The notes under the pieces were generated by a model. The model saw only the letters and a list, made by a program, of their open reading frames with translations, made no database searches and had not been told where the DNA came from. The translations under genes were made by a program, and so were the position numbers. From Methylovorus sp. MM2 (GTDB lineage Bacteria; Pseudomonadota; Gammaproteobacteria; Burkholderiales; Methylophilaceae): a DNA stretch of 64,000 nt. The stretch lies in NCBI RefSeq assembly GCF_001648895.1, contig NZ_LXUF01000001.1, positions 310,001-374,000 on the forward strand. Direction: 5' to 3'. Of the stretch, positions 48,619 to 57,159 are shown piece by piece. How positions within the stretch are numbered: the stretch's first letter is position 1; each line of letters begins with the position of its first letter.

Positions 48619-49178
48619 TATTTCTCTCCTAGATTAAACGGTAACATGCGACGCAATATGACGTCTTTATCAATAAAATGGTGTTTCAGAGCTGCCATGA
48701 TGTGCATGCCAACCAATGCCAATAGGCTGAAATTTAACGTCTTGTGCACGATGACTAGCAGATTGCCTAACTCTCTATCCTTACTGATCAAATCAGGTAG
48801 CGGCAATATGCCGAACCAGACGGTTTGAAAACCTTTGGCTGAACTCATCAACCATCCTGATAGCGGCACAGCCACAATCAATACATAGAGCAGAATATGC
48901 GTGACATGACTTGCAAGTTTCTGCCATTGTGGCAAGCCAGCTGGCAGTGCCGGAGCCTGATGACTTATCCGCCAAAAGATGCGCAAGACAGCAAACAGGA
49001 ATACCGTGACGCCTATCCATTTATGCCAACTAAACAGTTTAAGTTTATAGGGTGATAGGGGTAGATCATGCATGTAAACGCCAAGTGGAAACGCGATGAA
49101 TATCAACAGCGCGATCCACCAGTGCAGGCTGATCGCAGTCATCGTATATTTTTGTAGCGAGTTAACTTGCATGCTCAA
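48618..49178 (-). CDS. Cytochrome b561 family protein
   Basis: This 186-residue four-helix membrane protein of the bacterial cytochrome b561/YceJ family binds two hemes b. Histidine ligands are visible in ISLHWWIALL, FSWHKWIG, LHWWI-type helix starts and HKTLNFSLLALVGMHIMAALKHHF. Members transfer electrons from quinols; some reduce superoxide. It is translationally coupled to yceI (TAATG). The next gene upstream is a pirin, 36 bp away on the same strand. Confidence 0.88.
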   Translation of the reverse strand: MSMQVNSLQKYTMTAISLHWWIALLIFIAFPLGVYMHDLPLSPYKLKLFSWHKWIGVTVFLFAVLRIFWRISHQAPALPAGLPQWQKLASHVTHILLYVLIVAVPLSGWLMSSAKGFQTVWFGILPLPDLISKDRELGNLLVIVHKTLNFSLLALVGMHIMAALKHHFIDKDVILRRMLPFNLGEK

Positions 49179-49214
49179 CCCCTATTGTTTTTGGTATACG
49201 GCATCATCTACTTG

Positions 49215-50105
49215 CTAATGGATATTAGCAAACTGCCCGGACCGATAGTCATCAAGCGTTTGCAATATCTGCTCCTGCGAGTTCATCACAAAAGGACCAT
49301 ATTGGACGATGGGCTCATTTAACGGTTGCCCTGCAATCAATAATAGACGTGTTGCATTATCTGCCTTGATGATGACACCATCACTGTCGATATCGTTCTT
49401 CAGTATCGCCATATTCTTGATGGGTATATGCCGATTCTCAACACTTGCAGTACCGCGATATATGTATAGAAATGCATTAAAATCTGCAGGCAGCTTTTGC
49501 GTAAAACTCGTGCCCTCCGGCATATGGATATCCAGATAGATAGGCGCAGTGATATCTCGCTGTATCGCACCATCTACACCATGACTGCTACCCGCGATCA
49601 CCCGTACCTTCACGCCTTGAGAGGTCGTAAATTCAGGAATCTCTTCGCTCTGGATATCGCGATACCATGGCTCTATCATCTTATCCTTAGCACTTAGGTT
49701 CAGCCAAAGCTGAAAGCCTTCCATGCTGCCTTCCTCTTGCTCAGGTAGCTCAGAGTGAATCACACCACGCCCAGCGGTCATCCATTGCACGCCACCTTGT
49801 TGTAGCAAGCCTTCATGACCTGCGCTATCGCGATGGCGCATACGTCCAGACAGCATATAGCTCACAGTTTCAAAACCACGATGTGGATGGTCGGGAAAAC
49901 CACCGATATAGTCTTCAGGTTTGTCTGTACCAAATGCATCTAGCATCAAGAAAGGGTCTAATCTCCGCTGTAAGGGTTGCGTCAACACGCGTGTCAGTTT
50001 CACGCCTGCACCATCTGACGTAGCTTCGCCTATGATCAATTGCTCGATCACACGAGATTTCGAGATGGTTTCTGGTGAATATGAATTACGCACAGTATTT
50101 GTCAT
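49215..50105 (-). CDS. Pirin family protein (second copy)
   Basis: This 296-residue two-cupin pirin has the typical LDPFLMLDAFGTDKPEDYIGGFPDHPHRGFETVSYMLSG segment. GHEGLLQQGGVQWMTAGRGVIHSE follows, with His/His/His/Glu metal ligands, and it continues with a C-terminal cupin. The ATG at 50105 is preferred because AAGGAG lies 6 nt before it; the frame continues to 50126. It lies 33 nt behind azoR on the same strand. With azoR and the divergent LysR gene it forms a likely quinone or electrophile response unit. Confidence 0.9.
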   Translation of the reverse strand: MTNTVRNSYSPETISKSRVIEQLIIGEATSDGAGVKLTRVLTQPLQRRLDPFLMLDAFGTDKPEDYIGGFPDHPHRGFETVSYMLSGRMRHRDSAGHEGLLQQGGVQWMTAGRGVIHSELPEQEEGSMEGFQLWLNLSAKDKMIEPWYRDIQSEEIPEFTTSQGVKVRVIAGSSHGVDGAIQRDITAPIYLDIHMPEGTSFTQKLPADFNAFLYIYRGTASVENRHIPIKNMAILKNDIDSDGVIIKADNATRLLLIAGQPLNEPIVQYGPFVMNSQEQILQTLDDYRSGQFANIH

Positions 50106-50138
50106 GATTAACTCCTTATGTTGCATTAAGGTGTCTGG

Positions 50139-50741
50139 TTATGCCAGTACAGCCTCTTCTATTTGTTGCAGTGCTGAAGCCAGCGCATTTTGCTCTGCCT
50201 CAGGGCCCATGGCTAAGCCTTCGGCGTACATGAAAGTGACGTCAGTCATACCCAGAAAGCCAAAGATGGTTTTTAGGTAAGGTGTTTGGGTATCTTGCGC
50301 CGTATTCTTATACATACCGCCACGTGTAAACACGACATAGACTTTTTTGCTTTTTAATAAGCCCTCTGGCCCTTGTTCTGTGTAGCGAAATGTCACTTGT
50401 GCACGCGAGATGGCATCGATCCAATTCTTCAATTGTGCAGGTATGCCGAAGTTGTACATTGGCACGCCAAGTACCACGACATCGGCTGTTTGAACCTCCG
50501 TGATCAGTGCATCGTCCACTGCGACGCGTGCTGTTTGCTCTGGTGTACGTTTATCTGCTGGTGTGAATAGTGCCTGCAATGCTTTTTCATCAAGTTCTGG
50601 ATGTGCGTTGTGCCCAATGTCTCGGATGATGACTTTTGTTTCTGGGTTGCTTGCACTTAAACGCTGAACAAGAGCGCTTGCCAGTTTGGTTGAGTGAGAG
50701 CCTTCAGCGCGAGCGCTGGAATTGATTTGCAGGATATTCAT
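50139..50741 (-). CDS. azoR: FMN-dependent NADH-azoreductase/quinone reductase
   Basis: AzoR-type flavodoxin-fold enzymes reduce quinones by two electrons, and azo dyes as laboratory substrates. The 200 residues begin [18 protein letters not shown]. They have [20 protein letters not shown] for FMN binding and FTRGGMYKN, then a [14 protein letters not shown] region typical of AzoR. It is followed by a pirin gene and diverges from a LysR regulator across 111 bp. Confidence 0.92.
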   Translation of the reverse strand: MNILQINSSARAEGSHSTKLASALVQRLSASNPETKVIIRDIGHNAHPELDEKALQALFTPADKRTPEQTARVAVDDALITEVQTADVVVLGVPMYNFGIPAQLKNWIDAISRAQVTFRYTEQGPEGLLKSKKVYVVFTRGGMYKNTAQDTQTPYLKTIFGFLGMTDVTFMYAEGLAMGPEAEQNALASALQQIEEAVLA

Positions 50742-50822
50742 GATGGCATGTTCTCGGTTGATTAAGATGTGTACACTGTACTTGTCTCAAAATGATTAAT
50801 TAAGTAGGTTTATTGGATATAA

Positions 50823-50842
50823 TTGTTCCAAAAATGGAACAA
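50823..50842. promoter_or_regulatory. Palindrome overlapping the second LysR promoter
   Basis: TTGTTCCA (50823-50830) and TGGAACAA (50835-50842) are perfect inverted 8-mers around AAAA, 10 bp before the LysR start. TATAAT at 50818-50823 touches its left edge, so binding there could block a promoter. Farther upstream GTACACTGTAC (50771-50781) is another small repeat near azoR. Confidence 0.5.
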
Positions 50843-50852
50843 AGGATATTGC

Positions 50853-51761
50853 ATGGAAATAGAGCCAAACGATTTATTACTGTTTGCGCGCGTTGTGGAT
50901 GATGGCAGCTTCACTAAAGCTGCTGAGAATCTCAACATACCTAAATCGACGCTTTCTCGACGCGTTGCAGCATTGGAATCACAACTAGGCGAACGCCTGT
51001 TATTAAGAACTACAAGAAAGTTAACCGTCACTGATTTCGGTAATGCAGTACTTTTGCATGCGCATCAAGTGACTGCTGAGGTGGACGCCACTTTAGCGCT
51101 TACACAACATCGGCAGCTAGAACCTAGTGGCCGCTTGCGAATATCCATGCCTGGGGATTTTGCTGTCGATGTGCTCGGTGAGCTGATCACGGATTTTATC
51201 AAGCGATACCCAGCTATCGCACTTGAGATCGATATATCTCCGCGGCGGGTGGATATCATTGGCGAGAATTTTGATCTAGCGATACGCATCGGTAATCTTC
51301 CCGATGATGCATCGTTGGCTGCCAGACGTATCGCCGTCTTCTCTATGGGTTTATATGCATCGCCGGCGTATCTTAAACGTCATGGTACCCCACCGGAGCC
51401 AGAAGCCTTGATGGAGCATGATGCCCTGCATCTATTGGCGCGCAATCGAGAGCCCGTTCCGTGGCAACTCCAGCGTGGGGAGGAGCATTGGCATGGCACT
51501 CCACCGGGTCGGGCGACGATCAACTCCCCTGCGCTATTAGTGCATTTAGCACGCTCGGGGAGCGGCATTGCCATCATTGGGGAATATGCTGCTGAACCAT
51601 ACATAGCAAGCGGAGAACTCGTTGAAGTGCTAGGTGATTGGCGTCTACCAACAGCAACTGCATGGGCAGTATTCCCCGGTCGCCGCTTGATGCCTGCCAG
51701 AACCAGAGCGTTTCTGGATGCACTCGAGATTAAATTTTCTGAGAAAGATAGCTGCCGATGA
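50853..51761 (+). CDS. LysR-type transcriptional regulator
   Basis: This 302-residue regulator has an N-terminal helix-turn-helix (DLLLFARVVDDGSFTKAAENL, KSTLSRRVAALESQLGERLL, RKLTVTDFG). The effector-binding domain is of the CrgA-like group (RLRISMPGDFAVD, EIDISPRRVD). The ATG at 50853 is used because AAAGGA precedes it and MEIEPNDLL is a normal start; the frame is open from 50823 within the palindrome. It diverges from azoR-pirin and probably controls those genes and itself. Confidence 0.9.
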   Translation: MEIEPNDLLLFARVVDDGSFTKAAENLNIPKSTLSRRVAALESQLGERLLLRTTRKLTVTDFGNAVLLHAHQVTAEVDATLALTQHRQLEPSGRLRISMPGDFAVDVLGELITDFIKRYPAIALEIDISPRRVDIIGENFDLAIRIGNLPDDASLAARRIAVFSMGLYASPAYLKRHGTPPEPEALMEHDALHLLARNREPVPWQLQRGEEHWHGTPPGRATINSPALLVHLARSGSGIAIIGEYAAEPYIASGELVEVLGDWRLPTATAWAVFPGRRLMPARTRAFLDALEIKFSEKDSCR

Positions 51762-51797
51762 GCCCTCATAAAAGCTCACGGCAGCAAGCGTTGGAAT

Positions 51798-52328
51798 TTA
51801 CTGGATATCACTTGACGCTGAAAGCTGTTTAATAAATTCTGTGATATTTTCTTGAATAGACTTCTCATTTGCTATTTTTAACCGTTCAATCGCTACAAAC
51901 GCATCTGAAACAGTTGCTGTACCCGTTGCAGTGATAGGAAAGCTTTTTTCAAAACCTTCTTTATAAACCTTGTACGTTATAGTCGATACGACATCAAATG
52001 TTAAACCAAATAATGGTTGTTTGAGCGATATTAGATCAGCATCAATTTTAAATTGATTAGCAGAAGTATCTGCAGAATTCAGACCTGCTACAACCAATGA
52101 ATCTTTAAGTGCGCCTTCAAAATTTTCTCGACTTACTTGTGACGTCCACATTGGATTTGTCGTTTTTCCACCCGTTACATTTGCAACTGTAAATTTTCCT
52201 TTTTGAGCTTGATTAACACTCAGCGCGACACTCTCTTGAATGACCATCGCTTGTTTATTTGCGGGGGATGCACACCCAGTTAATAACGCTAATAATAAGA
52301 AGGGTAAAACTATTTTGGTTTTTAACAT
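51798..52328 (-). CDS. Uncharacterised lipoprotein
   Basis: This 176-residue protein has a lipoprotein signal with LLTGC (lipidated Cys19). The mature domain of about 155 residues is beta-rich, with a helical C-terminus. It resembles a widespread family of small outer-membrane lipoproteins of unknown function (FKIDADLISLKQPLFGLTFDVVSTITY). The base composition is visibly richer in A and T than in the flanking LysR and PAP2 genes, which may point to later acquisition. It is monocistronic, with a long perfect hairpin at 52432-52476 just upstream. Confidence 0.72.
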   Translation of the reverse strand: MLKTKIVLPFLLLALLTGCASPANKQAMVIQESVALSVNQAQKGKFTVANVTGGKTTNPMWTSQVSRENFEGALKDSLVVAGLNSADTSANQFKIDADLISLKQPLFGLTFDVVSTITYKVYKEGFEKSFPITATGTATVSDAFVAIERLKIANEKSIQENITEFIKQLSASSDIQ

Positions 52329-52431
52329 GACTTTTCCCTGATTTTAGTTAATATATAAACTATTTTTATAAGCGCGCTATTCTTAATATCTGATTTATTT
52401 CAACGCTCTGCAATATTACAATAGATAGTGC

Positions 52432-52476
52432 TTAAATTAAAAAAGTCAGCTTTAGTCGCTGACTTTTTTAATTTAA
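52432..52476. terminator. Long perfect hairpin terminator
   Basis: A 19-bp perfect stem (52432-52450 with 52458-52476) has GTCAGC/GCTGAC at its head and an A/T-rich base, around TTTAGTC. It lies between the lipoprotein gene and the PAP2 gene, both minus strand. It therefore ends PAP2 transcripts 19 bp beyond that stop, and it could act in both directions. Confidence 0.85.
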
Positions 52477-52494
52477 CTAAACCTATCAAGAGTT

Positions 52495-53235
52495 TTATAT
52501 AGGTATTTTTTTCGGATCCATTTGCTGCATCAATTTCTTTGAAAATAACCAGAACAAGATCAGCATGACGAAAATCGTGACCCATATCGCCCATAAGGTG
52601 TGCGTAAAAAAGTGAGCGCCACGCATCGATTGTGTCCAACCCAGCCCAAATCCTATCGATAAGCCTGCAATAAATACAGCCAGTGCTTTTTTCGGGGAGT
52701 GCGGTAACCAAAGAACAGCTAAGGATGCCAGCCAAAGGCCTGTGCTAGCGTGCCCCGTGGGAAAGCAATTGCCCGCATGCCAGTTTGCTGGCACATGATC
52801 GAGTATGCGCAGATAAGGCGCATAGCCACCATAACGGTCTACATCCCAAGGACAATGGAGTGCCGAATGTTTCTTGAGTGAGCGGATGATAATGGGAAGC
52901 ACCACAGACGCCAATGCGATTAATCGCAAACGATATCTTAGAAAATCCGCCATGCGTTTGATGGGGAATAAAAAATCGATGATGACGATAGCCAACACGA
53001 TTACGCCAAAATCAACGAAAAAGGTCTTGAGTGCACCATGCGCAAATGCTGTGGTTAACCAAGCATCTCCCCACGGAAACTGATGTAGAACGGGATCGTA
53101 ATAATAATCTTCGATGGCGATGTCTATGTCGGTGTATGTGCCGATGAATAAGAAGATGGGCGCTAATATAAGTAGTGAGAGGATCAGGACCTTATAGATT
53201 AGGGATGTTTGCTTGTTAAGGTTGTGTGGTGTCAT
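52495..53235 (-). CDS. PAP2 superfamily membrane phosphatase
   Basis: This 246-residue protein has about six membrane segments and the PAP2 motifs KKHSALHCPWDVDRYGG, CFPTGHASTG (motif 2) and MRGAHFFTHTLWA (motif 3 with Arg and His). PAP2 lipid phosphatases act on periplasmic lipid phosphates such as undecaprenyl diphosphate or lipid A phosphates. The KxxxxxxRP motif 1 is replaced by KKHSALHCPWD, as in lipid-A-phosphatase-like relatives. The exact substrate is not determinable. Confidence 0.82.
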   Translation of the reverse strand: MTPHNLNKQTSLIYKVLILSLLILAPIFLFIGTYTDIDIAIEDYYYDPVLHQFPWGDAWLTTAFAHGALKTFFVDFGVIVLAIVIIDFLFPIKRMADFLRYRLRLIALASVVLPIIIRSLKKHSALHCPWDVDRYGGYAPYLRILDHVPANWHAGNCFPTGHASTGLWLASLAVLWLPHSPKKALAVFIAGLSIGFGLGWTQSMRGAHFFTHTLWAIWVTIFVMLILFWLFSKKLMQQMDPKKIPI

Positions 53236-53612
53236 CGTTGGGAAAATAGTGGAGCAATATATTGATCGGGTTGGTTTTTAGTTTGCTCAGCGTCACTTAA
53301 TGGACGATCTTTGAGCAATCTTCCCCCTTATATTGGCAATCCATATGCCAAATATTTTTGATTTGGATTTAAGCCGCTGCCGAAAGACGAATTTCTATAT
53401 AAAGATCAATTGAATCATTTATATACGGCGTGATTGAAATGCTGACGTGACGATGAATCAGAATGATTCATCAGGCATTTTTATTCAGGACGAGATAAAA
53501 ATTGCGGGATTTATATGCAGAAAATGCAGAGAATTGACGGATTTTGCAGTGATCCGACTTTTTAAATATGGGGCAAATATTTTGTGGTTAGCCCTAGTTC
53601 ACGTAACGCCGA
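53236..53612. other. Non-coding gap with inverted repeats
   Basis: I see no credible gene in these 377 bp; the longest ATG frame I found by eye has 16 codons. It holds TTGGCA (53333-53338) facing TGCCAA (53346-53351), and a perfect 9-bp inverted repeat GATGAATCA (53452-53460) / TGATTCATC (53464-53472). A further TGAATCA lies at 53411-53417. The segment probably includes the PAP2 promoter and the trailer of the small exported gene. Confidence 0.5.
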
Positions 53613-53891
53613 TTAGCGCTTACTAAAATAACCTTGCTCGCACCAGTAGTCGCTACGTTCGCTATTCTTTTGCATGAATAAATTCTTAGCAGTTTCGCAG
53701 TTACTGCTGTTATAAGGGGCGCCTTCCGCTGCATCGAATGTCGCGATGTGGATACGCGAGCTAGAACCACCGCTCATCGCACTGCTTCTATAAAGTGTAT
53801 AAGTCGCTTCAGCTGTGGCGCGCTCGCTATCTACGGCTAATGCAGAAGTGTTTGCCAGTAAAAGACAGGTGGTAATCAAGGCTATTTTCAT
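53613..53891 (-). CDS. Small exported protein of unknown function
   Basis: This 92-residue protein has a signal peptide (cleavage after ALA, about residue 19). The mature part of about 73 residues has two cysteines (NCETAK and YWCEQGY) that could form one disulfide in the periplasm. AGGAGAG before the ATG is a good ribosome binding site, and TAT or Sec export is expected from the N-terminus (Sec type). I do not recognise a family. It lies 63 bp downstream of a sensor kinase gene on the same strand. Confidence 0.7.
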   Translation of the reverse strand: MKIALITTCLLLANTSALAVDSERATAEATYTLYRSSAMSGGSSSRIHIATFDAAEGAPYNSSNCETAKNLFMQKNSERSDYWCEQGYFSKR

Positions 53892-53954
53892 GTGACTCTC
53901 CTCAAAGATTGCATCTTGGACACATGCAACAAAAGTAAATTCGCACTCAACGAT

Positions 53955-56087
53955 TTACTCTGGTTTTTCTGGGACGTGTTTGGGCAGTATCAAGCGAAAA
54001 GATGAGCCTTTTCCATATTCGCTTTTGATCTCAATATCCCCATGGTGTAATTGCGCGATTGATCTGGCAACATGTAATCCAAGGCCGCTGCCAGGGGTAC
54101 TTTCCACCCCCTTTACTCGGGCATATTTCTTGAAAATAACTTCTAGATCCTCGGCTTTGATCCCAATGCCCTCATCCCTGATCTCTATATAACAGTGCAC
54201 TTCATCTGTCGTGATCTCTACTTCAACTGCTTTCTCACTCGGCGAGTATTTGATTGCATTATCGATCAGGTTCGAGATTAATAAGCTGATGAGGTAGTCA
54301 TCGCAGTGCGCAGGAATTGGCCGTTCATCACTTGTATGTATCCGAATCGTACGTGAAGTTAATTGTTTATATTGCCTCACGCAAGCACGCACAATGTCTT
54401 TTAAGTCATGTACCTCATTGATTGCACTGCTATTAATAGACTCCAATTTATCGCTTGCAAGAAAGTTGTCGAGCAATCGGCGCATGCGGAGTGTGGCACG
54501 CCGAATCTTTTGCATGGCGGGTTTAATGCGTGATTTATGATGAATGACCGTTTCATCTAAATCAGTTTCGGCCAAGCGTTGTGATGTCGTATCGATGATT
54601 GCAAGCGGTGTACGGAACTCATGTGCCGCTATCGCAAAGAACTCACGTTGCGCTGCCATCAATTGTCTTTTTGCGATGAGTGCTGATTCAAGCTTTAATT
54701 GTGCAGCCTGCCGTTCAGCGACTTCCTGAGTGAGTAACTGATTGGCAACAGCTAGCGCCTGAGCACGTTCAGTTACATTTATATTCAGTTGATGTTCACT
54801 TGCCTGGGATATATCGAGGGCATCTTGTTTTGCCTGCAACTTGTCTTTTGCGGCCTGCCTGATGACCTGAATGACACCTAATGTCATGAGTACGGTAGTC
54901 ATCAGGTTCATGATGATGGGTGTGCCCATCAATGATGGCCCGTTGCCTATCGCCATGGTTCTTAAAATACCTAATATGATCGCCGGATAGGTCGCCCAGA
55001 AGGAGACAAGAAAGAACCATTTGCCAGATTGCGGTTTTCTCAGGGCATATTGGCAGGACTCAATCATCATGAGCGAGATGCCTGTAATCGACATCCATGA
55101 AGCTAAATGGCCGTTAAAAGGTAATAGGCCCGAGGCATAGATAATGCCGCTGATGAGTAGCGCTAACATGCTGATTGTGATAAGAAAATATAGTCTGGGT
55201 GAATGTTTTTTTGTATCAAACAAGAACATAAAGAAAAACAGCGACATGGCGACAAATAGGCTACCTGATCCTTTCTGGATGGAGTCCGCAACGAGTGGCG
55301 GTATGGGGAGATTGATTTGGATAATCCCTGCCATAAAGGCCTGCACAAGGCAGACCGTGATCTGGAAAGCAGCATAATAAAAAACGATGGCTTTTTTTAA
55401 CCATCCCCAGAGGATAAGTGCCAGTAATGCGAGGAGTGAAATTACACCAAAGTATGCGCCGATGTAGCTATCTGGTCGCTCACGCCCAGACACAAAATCT
55501 ACCGGTTTCCATAGCAATGCATTCAGGTACATCGTGCTGGTGGATTGGATGCGTAAATAGTAAGTTTGCTCGATGGAATTTTCTCCCAGCTTGATCGGGA
55601 AGATAAAGTTCCGGTAAAGAATCGGGCGATGGCCGACATCCTCATGATCTCCCAGTTTTAGCGCCTGCCATTGCCCATTGAGTGATTGGGAATATAAGGT
55701 GACATCATCCAGAATGGCGGGAGAGACTTCCAGCCAATATTCATCTTCAAGAGGATTGTTGAAACGGAGTGTGAACTTCATCCAGTAAGCGTCTTTACTG
55801 AATCCGGCTTGCCATCTCTTCGGTAGCGGAGCGAATGTGCTTTGATTGCTTGCGGATACGATATCGGTAATCTGTAGTTGGCTGGTAGGGTCGATCAGGT
55901 ATCCCATGTCCTCTGTGATATCGAAGCCTTTTGGCATATCTGCAGGAACGTTGGTCGCAGCCAGTAATTGGCTGGATACCATCATCAGCGATACAAAAAG
56001 AATAGTGGAGATTTTGCGCAAGGTCGGTAAATTTAGCCTGTGTTGTCTTATATTATCCGATAAATGTCGATATGCCAGTTTAAGCAC
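53955..56087 (-). CDS. 7TMR-DISM sensor histidine kinase
   Basis: This 710-residue membrane kinase has an N-terminal signal-like helix (about 27-44), then a 7TMR-DISMED2-type extracellular domain (about 60-195). Seven transmembrane helices (about 208-410), a coiled coil (about 412-475), a HisKA box with His489 in IAAHEFRTPLA, and an HATPase domain (NLIDNAIKYSP, RDEGIGIK, GSGLGLHVARS) follow. The sensed ligand may be a carbohydrate, as proposed for DISMED domains. No response-regulator gene is adjacent, so it is an orphan kinase in this window. Confidence 0.92.
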   Translation of the reverse strand: MLKLAYRHLSDNIRQHRLNLPTLRKISTILFVSLMMVSSQLLAATNVPADMPKGFDITEDMGYLIDPTSQLQITDIVSASNQSTFAPLPKRWQAGFSKDAYWMKFTLRFNNPLEDEYWLEVSPAILDDVTLYSQSLNGQWQALKLGDHEDVGHRPILYRNFIFPIKLGENSIEQTYYLRIQSTSTMYLNALLWKPVDFVSGRERPDSYIGAYFGVISLLALLALILWGWLKKAIVFYYAAFQITVCLVQAFMAGIIQINLPIPPLVADSIQKGSGSLFVAMSLFFFMFLFDTKKHSPRLYFLITISMLALLISGIIYASGLLPFNGHLASWMSITGISLMMIESCQYALRKPQSGKWFFLVSFWATYPAIILGILRTMAIGNGPSLMGTPIIMNLMTTVLMTLGVIQVIRQAAKDKLQAKQDALDISQASEHQLNINVTERAQALAVANQLLTQEVAERQAAQLKLESALIAKRQLMAAQREFFAIAAHEFRTPLAIIDTTSQRLAETDLDETVIHHKSRIKPAMQKIRRATLRMRRLLDNFLASDKLESINSSAINEVHDLKDIVRACVRQYKQLTSRTIRIHTSDERPIPAHCDDYLISLLISNLIDNAIKYSPSEKAVEVEITTDEVHCYIEIRDEGIGIKAEDLEVIFKKYARVKGVESTPGSGLGLHVARSIAQLHHGDIEIKSEYGKGSSFRLILPKHVPEKPE

Positions 56088-56169
56088 TTGATAATTAGCC
56101 CTTAATCGCCATCTGTAAGCTGCCGTGTTCGGTTATAATCCCGTTTTTGAAATTTTTCGGAGATATTGC

Positions 56170-56415
56170 ATGCCTATCTACGATTACCAATGTACAAGCT
56201 GTGGCCTAAAAAAAGAAGTGATGCGCAAAGTGAGCGAGCCTAGCGTGACGGTTTGCCCTGAATGTGGCAAAGAGACATTTGCTAAACAGGTATCTGCGCC
56301 AAACTTCCAATTGAATGGTACTGGTTGGTATTCCACTGATTTTAAAGGTGGGAGTAAACCAGAAAAAAAGACTGAAGCGCCAGCGGCATGTGCCACTGGC
56401 TGCGCTTGTCACTAA
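56170..56415 (+). CDS. FmdB-type zinc ribbon protein
   Basis: This 81-residue protein has a CxxC zinc ribbon (Cys8, Cys11, Cys29, Cys32) in IYDYQCTSCG and TVCPECGK. A Lys/Pro/Ala tail ending CATGCACH follows, with a second small Cys cluster. Named FmdB for a putative regulator of methylotroph amide genes, the family has no proven function. The ATG at 56170 gives the standard MPIYDYQC start; a longer frame from 56125 is not family-like. It lies 33 bp before the DUF502 gene and aspS, a conserved order in betaproteobacteria. Confidence 0.88.
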   Translation: MPIYDYQCTSCGLKKEVMRKVSEPSVTVCPECGKETFAKQVSAPNFQLNGTGWYSTDFKGGSKPEKKTEAPAACATGCACH

Positions 56416-56448
56416 ACGCAAAAAACCATTAAACCACTTAGGTCACCC

Positions 56449-57105
56449 ATGAGAAGCTATTTTATTACCGGTTTATTAGTACTTGTTCCGCTATCCATCA
56501 CCGTATGGGTGCTGAGTACATTGATTGGCGTCATGGATCAAAGCTTGCTGCTCCTGCCTGTAGGCTGGCGGCCTGAGGCTCAGTTTGGCCGTGCGATCCC
56601 GGGTATTGGCGCTATTCTTACTTTACTCATCATCTTCGTAACGGGGCTGGTGGCAACTAACTTCTTTGGTAAGCGCCTGATCCAATTTTGGGAAGCATTA
56701 TTGGCACGCGTGCCTGTGGTGAAATCCATCTATTACAGTGTCAAACAAGTATCTGATACTTTATTCTCAGATTCAGGTCAGGCTTTCCGTAAAGCTTTAT
56801 TGATCCAGTATCCACGCCACGGGAGCTGGACGATTGCCTTCATGACAGGCCAGCCGGGTGGTGATGTGGCTAATCACCTTGAGGGTGATTATGTGAGCGT
56901 TTACATTCCGACTACGCCTAACCCGACTTCAGGGTTCTTTCTCATGATGCCAAAAGCAGATGTGATCGAGCTGGATATGAGTGTAGACGAAGCATTGAAA
57001 TATATCATTTCGATGGGTGTGGTTACGCCGGGTACACCTTCACGTATCGTGACGGATGGCAATCTCAATTCAGAGCTTGCTGCAAAATCCGGCAATCAAG
57101 AATAA
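56449..57105 (+). CDS. DUF502 family membrane protein
   Basis: This 218-residue protein has two N-terminal transmembrane segments (about 4-26 and 48-70) and a cytoplasmic domain with PVVKSIYYSVKQVSDTLF, GEGDY-like EGDYVSVYIPTTPNPTSGFF and a C-terminal VVTPG segment, all typical of DUF502. Its function is unknown. The fmdB-DUF502-aspS order is conserved and suggests a link to translation or cell-envelope housekeeping. It is 54 bp upstream of aspS. Confidence 0.88.
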   Translation: MRSYFITGLLVLVPLSITVWVLSTLIGVMDQSLLLLPVGWRPEAQFGRAIPGIGAILTLLIIFVTGLVATNFFGKRLIQFWEALLARVPVVKSIYYSVKQVSDTLFSDSGQAFRKALLIQYPRHGSWTIAFMTGQPGGDVANHLEGDYVSVYIPTTPNPTSGFFLMMPKADVIELDMSVDEALKYIISMGVVTPGTPSRIVTDGNLNSELAAKSGNQE

Positions 57106-57159
57106 GTGCACTAACAATCCAAATCATTTAACTACTTTAATCAATCAAGAGTTTCAAAT

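Noticed and set aside
53520-53570. Short ORF starting MQKMQRIDGF in the 53.2-53.6 kb gap
   Set aside because: Sixteen codons, no convincing ribosome binding site and no recognisable context.
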